Assembly: GCA_041166385.1 (NCBI GenBank)
Contig: JBEEFW010000035.1
Location: 26,164-90,163 of the forward strand
Origin: DASUCS01 sp041166385
Lineage (GTDB): Bacteria > Actinomycetota > Acidimicrobiia > Acidimicrobiales > JACDCH01
Direction of reading: 5' to 3'
DNA: 64,000 bases
Positions 58,399-64,000 of this stretch are shown here, in pieces. The position numbers were made by a program, and so were the translations under genes. The notes below the pieces were generated by a model. The model had not been told where the DNA came from. It made no database searches and saw nothing but the letters and a program-made list of their open reading frames with translations. Position 1 is the stretch's first letter. Every line of letters starts with the position of its first letter.

Positions 58399-59356
58399 GG
58401 TTGATCTCCTCGTGGAAGTGCGTCGGTCCGATCACAGAGTTCGCGTCTGCGTCGATCTCCGACACGAACCGAACGAGCAGGCCGTCGCTCGCCCGCACCC
58501 AGACATCGCCGCGCTGATAGCCGTTGGAGCTGCCGCTCAGCTGGTGATCGAAGTGCATCTTGATCGTGTCGACCGGGACGCCTTGCACCACGAGCGTTTC
58601 CGGCCCGACAACGGCAGTGTCGGTGGCCGCCGTGTCGGTTCCGTTCTTGCACCCACCTTTGACGTCCGTCCCGGGCACGTCGGACGGCGGCCGGATGTAC
58701 GTGTCGTGACACTCGAATGTCCGCTCCTCGGTCTTGCCGAAGAACTCGTGATGCGTCGTGAAACTCCTCATCTCGTTGGCCGTGCCAGGGAGACACATCG
58801 TCCAGTGCTCGAATCGTTGCTCCAGCGGCGTCCACCGCACATCGACGCCGCAGGCGGTCTCGGTGACCGTCATCGTCGTCTGCTGCGGGTAGTCGTGCTG
58901 CGCGCCGCCGAGTGCGCTCACGCGTTCGAACCCGATGGTGTCGTAGACGTACACGCCGGGAGCGGGAGTCGGCCCGCGCCCGACTCCCACGTCGCCAGCG
59001 GTTCCCGCGCTCGGTGCGGCCTGCTGCTGTCCTCCGCTCGCGGCCGCCTGTTGCGGTCTCGCGGCCGCGGCAGTGGCGCCGGTGTCGATCGTGGTCGTCG
59101 GAATCGTGTCGGGCGCGGCGGCGGCCGCGTGCGCCGTCGCGGCGCGGTAGCGCGCGATCGCGGTGTCGACCGTCACTGGATCTGCTCGGTTGCTGACCTT
59201 TTTGAACGCGAACGCGTTCAACGCAAGCAGCGTCACGACCGCGAGCCCCACCACCCACCGCGGCCCGCGCCGGGCGTACCAAGGTCGGTGCGACTCGCGC
59301 CGGAACGGGTTGTCGACCAGTCGCGGCTCGTCGTTGCGGAGCATCGTGTCCGGCAC
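58367..59356 (-). CDS. Hypothetical membrane-anchored protein
   Basis: 329 aa from the GTG at 59356 (ATG 59344 is an alternative). A short cytoplasmic part with HRPWYARRGPRW precedes one TM helix (VVGLAVVTLLALNAFAF, about 36-52). An Ala/Thr/Gln-rich linker (TGATAAAARPQQAAASGGQQQ) then precedes a beta-rich domain with YVYDTIGFERVSALGG and SVIGPTHFHEEINLNL. Cys-containing loops (TACGVDV, CLPGTAN, GGCKNG) suggest an extracytoplasmic fold. No function assigned. Its 3' end overlaps the BtuF-like gene. Confidence 0.65.
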   Translation of the reverse strand: MPDTMLRNDEPRLVDNPFRRESHRPWYARRGPRWVVGLAVVTLLALNAFAFKKVSNRADPVTVDTAIARYRAATAHAAAAAPDTIPTTTIDTGATAAAARPQQAAASGGQQQAAPSAGTAGDVGVGRGPTPAPGVYVYDTIGFERVSALGGAQHDYPQQTTMTVTETACGVDVRWTPLEQRFEHWTMCLPGTANEMRSFTTHHEFFGKTEERTFECHDTYIRPPSDVPGTDVKGGCKNGTDTAATDTAVVGPETLVVQGVPVDTIKMHFDHQLSGSSNGYQRGDVWVRASDGLLVRFVSEIDADANSVIGPTHFHEEINLNLAELAPRQ

Positions 59357-59506
59357 CCGCGCATCGTGACCTGTCCCGGCTTCCTCCGGAATGCCCGGTA
59401 TCGCCACAATCGCCTGCTGGAAGGTTCGGCTTCTGTTGCCAAGTGGCAAGGGTCGGCGGGCGACTACCCTGACGCCCACGTCAGGTTTCGGACCGTGGGG
59501 GTAGGC

Positions 59507-60967
59507 ATGTCGCTCGAAGAGTCCCGGATGCTGATCGACGGCAAACTCGTGCCGGCGAGCGGTGGCCGCACCTACGACAACGTGAACCCTGCGACCGAAC
59601 AGGTCATCGGCGTCACGGCCGACGGCACGGCGGACGACATCGGCGATGCCATCGCGGCCGCTCGTCGAGCGTTCGACGAGACCTCGTGGTCGACCGACCC
59701 CGAGTTCCGGTCCAAGGCGATCACGCAGCTCGCCGCGGCGCTCGAAGAGGACCGCGAGGTGCTTCGACAGGTGCTGGTCGCCGAGGCCGGCTGTCCGGTG
59801 ATGCTCACCGACGTCGTCCAGCTCGATCAGCCGCTGAAGGACTTCCCACATTGGGCCGACGTGGCGGTGTCGTACGAGTACGAGAGCACCCTCCCGGAGA
59901 CCGAGTTCTGGGGCGGGCGCCACCGCCGGCAGATCTGGCGCGAGCCAGTCGGGGTCGTTGCCGCGATCACCGCGTGGAACTACCCGTTGTTCCTGCATCT
60001 CGCGAAGCTCGGCCCGGCGCTCGCCGCCGGATGCACGATCGTGTTGAAGCCGCCGCCTGACACGCCGTGGACGGCGACGCACATCGGTCGCCTCATCGCC
60101 GAGCGCACCGACATCCCTCCCGGCGTGGTCAACATCGTGACGGCCGCCGATCCGGCTGCGGGGGAGGTGCTCACCACTGATCCGCGCGTCGACATGATCA
60201 CGTTCACCGGCTCGGCGGCGACGGGCCGGCGCATCATGGCCGCGGCCGCGCCGACGTTGAAGAAGATCGCGCTCGAGCTCGGCGGGAAGTCCGCCATGAT
60301 CGCGCTCGACGACGCCGATGTCGCCAACACAGCGCTCGGCGCGGGTTTCGGCATGTGCACGCACGCCGGCCAAGGCTGCGCGATGACGACGCGCCTGCTC
60401 GTGCCGCGCTCGCGCTACGACGAAGCCGTCGACGCCGCGGTCGAGGGAATGGCTGCCGTGAAGGTCGGCGACCCAACCGATCCCGAGGTCTTCCAAGGAC
60501 CGCAGGTCAGTGCGCGCCAGCGCGAGCGGGTGCTCGGGTACATCGAGCAGGGCAAGGCCGAAGGCGGACGCATCGCGTGCGGTGGGGGCCGTCCGGCCGA
60601 CCTGCCGGTTGGCTACTACGTCGAATCGACGGTGATCGCCGAGAGCAACGAGAACTCGACCGTCGCCCAGGAGGAGATCTTCGGGCCGGTGCTCGTCGTG
60701 CTCGGCTTCGACGACGATGCCGATGCGGTGCGCATGGCCAACAACTCTGTGTACGGCCTGTCCGGCGCGGTCGTGAGCAAGTCGCTCGATCGCGCCACCG
60801 CGGTCGCCCGCAAGCTTCGCACCGGAACCGTTGGCATCAACGGAGGCCAGTGGTTCGGGGTCGATACCCCGTTCGGCGGCTACAAGCAGAGCGGTCTCGG
60901 CCGTGAGAACGGCGTGCAGGGCTTCGAGGAGTTCTTGGAGACGAAGTCGGTCGGACTCCCTGCGTAG
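59507..60967 (+). CDS. Aldehyde dehydrogenase-family protein
   Basis: 486 aa. ITAWNYPLFLHLAKLGPALAAGC, FTGSAATG, ELGGKS with Glu257, and GQGC with Cys291 give the catalytic set; NGGQWFGVDTPFGGYKQSG closes it. It oxidises an aldehyde to acid with NAD(P). GTGGGGGTAGGC precedes the ATG at 59507. It stands alone in an intergenic region with the LPRTG protein gene 53 bp further on. Confidence 0.93.
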   Translation: MSLEESRMLIDGKLVPASGGRTYDNVNPATEQVIGVTADGTADDIGDAIAAARRAFDETSWSTDPEFRSKAITQLAAALEEDREVLRQVLVAEAGCPVMLTDVVQLDQPLKDFPHWADVAVSYEYESTLPETEFWGGRHRRQIWREPVGVVAAITAWNYPLFLHLAKLGPALAAGCTIVLKPPPDTPWTATHIGRLIAERTDIPPGVVNIVTAADPAAGEVLTTDPRVDMITFTGSAATGRRIMAAAAPTLKKIALELGGKSAMIALDDADVANTALGAGFGMCTHAGQGCAMTTRLLVPRSRYDEAVDAAVEGMAAVKVGDPTDPEVFQGPQVSARQRERVLGYIEQGKAEGGRIACGGGRPADLPVGYYVESTVIAESNENSTVAQEEIFGPVLVVLGFDDDADAVRMANNSVYGLSGAVVSKSLDRATAVARKLRTGTVGINGGQWFGVDTPFGGYKQSGLGRENGVQGFEEFLETKSVGLPA

Positions 60968-61020
60968 TGTTGCTCACGCTGCGCGGTTGAGATGCTGTCC
61001 GAATTGGGTAGGGCTGCGCC

Positions 61021-61731
61021 ATGTTGCGGCTGCGGTGCCTGCTGACCACTGGACTGATTGCGGTCTTCCTGGCGGTGCTGGCGCTCCCCGCCCATGCCCA
61101 GACGGCGGACCCATCGTGCGCGACCGCTGACGAGGCCCAGATCTCGGTGCTGTTCAGCGACGACGGTCACGAGGCCACGTTCACCGTCGGTAACGCCGTG
61201 CCGTTGTGCGAGGCGATGCCGATCGGTTTCGCCGTGTACCTCAAGGACGCCGACGGGTTCGTCGTCCCCCAGTCGCTCGTTGACTCCGCGACCGACACGA
61301 TCACGACGGGTGTGAAGGTGTTGTCCGTCGAGTTGCCGACCGACGGCACGGCGCCTCGTTGCTTCACGCAGATCGACGCCTTCACTGGCGCGCCGCTGGA
61401 GCAGATCACCGAGACAGAGCAGTACGGCCCGCGTCTGCTCGCATACCGATGGGGCGAGGTGGCCAACTGCGCCGCGGTCTTGGCCGAGAGCACGACCACC
61501 TCGACGAGCACCAGCACGACGAGCACGACGGCGACGACGATCCGCGGCAACGACACGCTGCCACCCGACGACATCGAGGGTGTACAGATCTCCCGCACAC
61601 CCGCGACGGTGCGCAGTCAACCGCTGCCGCGCACGGGTGCGCCGGCCGACATCGGGCCGTTGGTCGTGGGTGCCGGCGTGTTGCTGATGCTCGGTGGAGC
61701 GCTCCTGCTCTGGAGCCACCGCCCGGCCTAA
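61021..61731 (+). CDS. LPxTG-type surface protein
   Basis: 236 aa. Sec signal (LIAVFLAVLALPAHA), then an extracellular part, a Thr/Ser-rich linker (STTTSTSTSTTSTTATT), the sorting motif LPRTG at residues 202-206, a hydrophobic helix (LVVGAGVLLMLGGALLLW) and a short positive tail (SHRPA). A sortase substrate for cell-wall anchoring, pilin or adhesin-like in layout. No sortase gene is in the window. The beta-rich domain (EATFTVGNAVPLCEAMPIGFAVYLKDADG) is not recognised. Confidence 0.85.
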   Translation: MLRLRCLLTTGLIAVFLAVLALPAHAQTADPSCATADEAQISVLFSDDGHEATFTVGNAVPLCEAMPIGFAVYLKDADGFVVPQSLVDSATDTITTGVKVLSVELPTDGTAPRCFTQIDAFTGAPLEQITETEQYGPRLLAYRWGEVANCAAVLAESTTTSTSTSTTSTTATTIRGNDTLPPDDIEGVQISRTPATVRSQPLPRTGAPADIGPLVVGAGVLLMLGGALLLWSHRPA

Positions 61732-61748
61732 CGCACTACGTTGCGCCC

Positions 61749-62588
61749 GTGGCGAGTGTGCTGATCACGGGGTGTAACAGCGGGTTCGGCCTCCACGCGA
61801 GTCTTACCTTCGCCCGTCAGGGCCACGACGTGTTCGCAACGGTCCGCAACCTCGATCGGGCGGCACCGCTGCGAGACGCTGCGAAGGCCGAAGACCTCGA
61901 GCTCCACGTACTGCGGCTCGATGTGCGCGATGCGGATTCGGTCGATGGCGCGGTGGCGGAGGTCGTGGAGCGGGCCGGGCGCATCGATGTGTGTGTGAAC
62001 AACGCCGGGCTCGAACTGCGCGGCCCCATCGAGCAGTGCAGCGACGACGAGATGCTCGTGCAGTTCGATACGAACGTGTTCGGGCTCGTGCGCGTGGTGC
62101 GGGCCGTGCTGCCGGTGATGCGGGCGCAAGGCTCTGGCGTGATCGTGAACGTGGGGTCGCTCGCCGGCCTCGTTGCTCGGCCGTACGGCGGGCTGTACTC
62201 GGCGACGAAGCATGCCGTCGAGGCGATCAGCGAGGCGCTGCACTTCGAGTGCGCGCCGTTCGGCATTCGTGTCGCCGTGCTCGAGCCGGGGCAGTTCGAG
62301 ACAGAGCTGTTGAACAACGCGATCACCGCGGCTGAGTTCACGGACGACTCCATCTACAAAGCGGCGTCAGACCAGTTCGATGTGGCCCTCCAGCGCCTGG
62401 CGCCCGACGGCCATCGCGCGCCACCGGAGATGGTGGCCGAGATGATCGTGGCGGTGGCCGAGGACGACAGCGCCGGCCTGCGACATCTCGTCGGCGCCGA
62501 CGCCGATCTGGTGTGGTCGGTGCGTAACGGCAGCACGTTCGAGCAGTACGAGCAGACCGTGCGCCAAGCCCTCGACTGGTGGGAGTGA
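61749..62588 (+). CDS. SDR-family oxidoreductase
   Basis: 279 aa from the GTG at 61749. LITGCNSGFGLHASLTFARQG (GxxxGxG), DVRDADS, NNAGLELRGP, NVGSLAGLVARPYGGLYSATKHAVEA with the catalytic Tyr and Lys, and a long C-terminal helix region. NAD(P)-dependent reductase of unknown substrate. It follows the LPRTG gene and ends at the third family-1 palindrome, convergent with the YcaQ-like gene. Confidence 0.9.
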   Translation: MASVLITGCNSGFGLHASLTFARQGHDVFATVRNLDRAAPLRDAAKAEDLELHVLRLDVRDADSVDGAVAEVVERAGRIDVCVNNAGLELRGPIEQCSDDEMLVQFDTNVFGLVRVVRAVLPVMRAQGSGVIVNVGSLAGLVARPYGGLYSATKHAVEAISEALHFECAPFGIRVAVLEPGQFETELLNNAITAAEFTDDSIYKAASDQFDVALQRLAPDGHRAPPEMVAEMIVAVAEDDSAGLRHLVGADADLVWSVRNGSTFEQYEQTVRQALDWWE

Positions 62589-62601
62589 GCCAGCGCGAAC
62601 C

Positions 62602-62649
62602 AAATCCCACTCAGGCGTACACATTTTTGTGTACGCCTGAGTGGGATTT
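62602..62649. repeat. 48-nt palindrome, family 1 copy C (likely bidirectional terminator)
   Basis: Perfect 22-bp arms 62602-62623 and 62628-62649 with loop TTTT. Starts AAATCCCACTCAGGCG. Lies between the SDR gene ending at 62588 and the minus-strand gene ending at 62652. Confidence 0.88.
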
Positions 62650-62651
62650 CG

Positions 62652-63833
62652 TCAGTGGAGGGTCTTGGTGAGCGCGAGGGCGAGATCGCCGCGCGGCTTG
62701 ACCTCGATGTCGTCCAGTCCGAGCCACGAGGCCATGAGGCGCAACTCCGCGGCGAGCGGTTCGACCACGTCGCCCTCGTAGCCGTCCTCGGTGTAGGCCG
62801 CCTGCACGAGGAGTCGTGATGCCTTGCGATCGGCCTTGAGGTCCACCCGCGCCGCGATCGCCTCGCCCAGTAGGAACGCCAGCACGTAGTACCCGTGCAC
62901 GCGCTTCGGGGCCGGGGTGTACAGCTCGATGCGAATGTGCGCGCCGAAGAGACGCTTGGCCCGCGACCGCTCCCAGATAAGCGAGTCGAAGGGGGACAGG
63001 AGTCCGCGCGCATCGATGCGTCGCGGCCGCCGCGCCTTCGGGTGGAGGTACGCGATTTCCTTCCAATCACTGACCTGCACGGGAAGAAGTGCCCCTTCCT
63101 CCACGAGCTCGCGTAAGCGCGGGCGCGCGGCGGTGACCGAGATGCGGAAGTAGTCGGCCAGATCTCGCGCCGTACCAACGCCGTGGTGCCGGGCCGCACG
63201 CTCCAGTAGCTGACGGTGCGCCTCCTCGATCGGAGGCGTCGGTGCGTTCAACACCACGGCCGGAATGACCCGCTCGGGCAGGTCGTAGCGGCGCTCGAAG
63301 TTCGGCCCGCGTCCCGCAGAGGTGAGTTCCCCCGCGTAGAACAGGCGCTCGAGCGCGCCCTTGCCCTTGGACCAACCCCACCACGGCCCGCTCTTCTCGC
63401 CACCGTCGCTCAGCTCCGACGCGGCGATCGCTCCGCGCGCTCGGACCTCGGCGAGCACCGCGGCGACATAGTCGGCGGGCAGGTGCTGCTGGATCGCTCG
63501 TTGCATGCGCCAGCGCAGCAGTGGATGCAGCTCGTTGGGTACGAACGACGCTTCGTGCGCCCAGTACTCGAACAGCTCGCGTCGTCGCTCGACGAGGTCG
63601 GGCAGTAGCGCCCGCGAGTGGGGTCCGAGCCGCGCGAACAGCGGCAGTTCGTAGGACCGCACCAGCACGTTGACGGAGTCGATCTGCAACACACCGATGC
63701 GATCGAGCGTGCGCCGGATGTGGCGGGCGTCGACGCGACCGGTCGGCCGGGGGTCGGCGAAGCCCTGCGCGCCCAGCGCGATGCGCCGAGCCTGCGCGAC
63801 CGTGAGGCGTTCGACGGGGGCGGGCAACGGCAC
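62652..63833 (-). CDS. YcaQ/AlkX-like winged-helix DNA glycosylase-family protein
   Basis: 393 aa. Winged-helix (HTH_42) protein with QIDSVNVLVRSYELPLFARLG, FEYWAHEASFVP and LSPFDSLIWERSRAKRLFG, family features of the YcaQ crosslink-repair glycosylases. GTG at 63833 is the only close start. Predicted to bind damaged DNA. Divergent from the ferredoxin gene by 40 bp. Confidence 0.85.
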   Translation of the reverse strand: MPLPAPVERLTVAQARRIALGAQGFADPRPTGRVDARHIRRTLDRIGVLQIDSVNVLVRSYELPLFARLGPHSRALLPDLVERRRELFEYWAHEASFVPNELHPLLRWRMQRAIQQHLPADYVAAVLAEVRARGAIAASELSDGGEKSGPWWGWSKGKGALERLFYAGELTSAGRGPNFERRYDLPERVIPAVVLNAPTPPIEEAHRQLLERAARHHGVGTARDLADYFRISVTAARPRLRELVEEGALLPVQVSDWKEIAYLHPKARRPRRIDARGLLSPFDSLIWERSRAKRLFGAHIRIELYTPAPKRVHGYYVLAFLLGEAIAARVDLKADRKASRLLVQAAYTEDGYEGDVVEPLAAELRLMASWLGLDDIEVKPRGDLALALTKTLH

Positions 63834-63873
63834 CTAGGTTTCCTATCCGAACTTCACGGTAGGAGGACAACCG

Positions 63874-64000
63874 ATGCGGGTCGTGGTCGACTTCGATCTC
63901 TGCGAGAGCAACGCGCTGTGCATGCAAGCGGCGCCCGAGGTGTTCGAGGTTCGCGACGACGACTTCCTGTATGTCCTCCAGGAGAACCCGCCGGAAGAGT
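63874..64000 (+). CDS. Ferredoxin (3Fe-4S/4Fe-4S), partial
   Basis: Starts with ATG at 63874 after a good AGGAGG (63861-63866). VDFDLCESNALCMQAAPEVFEV carries the N-terminal cysteine motif C-x5-C of actinobacterial monocluster ferredoxins, which usually feed cytochrome P450s or reductases. The C-terminal cysteine is beyond the window end. Confidence 0.85.
   Translation, partial: MRVVVDFDLCESNALCMQAAPEVFEVRDDDFLYVLQENPPEE

Noticed and set aside
58217..59506. Long upstream extension of the ALDH frame
   Set aside because: It lies opposite the hypothetical membrane protein and lacks domain signal; the ATG at 59507 has a ribosome binding site and the correct N-terminus.
1..64000. CRISPR, prophage or insertion sequence
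   Set aside because: No regular spaced repeats, integrase, transposase or phage structural motifs were seen anywhere in the window.

Overview
The window is about 64 kb of GC-rich, gene-dense chromosomal DNA from an actinobacterium. Codon use, GTG starts, 4-nt stop/start overlaps, TlyA, a mycothiol-type maleylpyruvate isomerase-like protein, a galU-moeA-membrane protein cluster, an LPxTG protein and fused Liv transporter subunits all fit Actinomycetota. I lean towards Acidimicrobiia, an inference that only a phylogeny would settle. There is no insertion sequence, prophage, CRISPR array or rRNA. The only RNA gene seen is tRNA-Ala(CGC).

Layout. 1-1.3 kb: a PAP2-type phosphatase (cut by the window edge) coupled to a flippase-like membrane protein. 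1.4-4.9 kb: a four-gene overlapping operon (lipoprotein, hydrolase, ThDP enzyme, NTF2-like). 5-9.1 kb: thioesterase, TldD/TldE protease pair and UppP. 9.1-12 kb: secreted trypsin-like protease, CpaB-like SAF protein, MtnP and an FmdB zinc ribbon protein. 12-17 kb: plsY, galU, moeA, moaA, moaC and a GlpR/SepX-like membrane protein, then a translin-like protein and tRNA-Ala. 17.8-25.8 kb: small NTF2-like proteins, LysR, ArsR-SRPBCC, a frameshifted gene, TlyA-like, VOC, and an orphan molybdenum hydroxylase large subunit. 25.8-30.9 kb: a TetR-controlled heterodimeric ABC exporter and an SDR. 30.9-35.3 kb: a two-component system, guanylate kinase-like, a 45-aa membrane protein, a UbiA prenyltransferase and an MDMPI-like protein.

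35.3-51.4 kb is the catabolic/CoA core: HMG-CoA lyase-type enzyme, EAL protein, a PaaK-like ligase with a truncated PaaK-like partner, a divergent acyl-CoA synthetase lacking the usual lysines, then a TetR-thiolase-amidohydrolase-DUF35 operon. It is followed by a branched-chain-type ABC importer made of one binding protein gene and two giant fusion genes (LivH-LivM-LivG, and MFS-LivF). 51.6-64 kb holds PAS-GGDEF, nitroreductase, DUF72, a class III cyclase/AAA regulator, a BtuF-like binding protein, ALDH, an LPRTG protein, SDR, a YcaQ-like protein and the start of a ferredoxin.

Working together: the CoA ligases, thiolase, DUF35 protein, amidohydrolase, HMG-CoA lyase, ALDH and SDRs point to degradation of an acid or steroid/terpenoid-like compound brought in by the Liv-type importer; the substrate cannot be read from sequence. 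Moco genes support the molybdenum hydroxylase.

The most striking non-coding signal is two families of intergenic palindromes. The first has three copies of identical geometry (22-bp arms, 4-nt loop), each between convergent genes, with covarying arms. The second has two copies sharing a conserved loop. Three compact regulator promoters have operator palindromes; two appear to give leaderless mRNAs.
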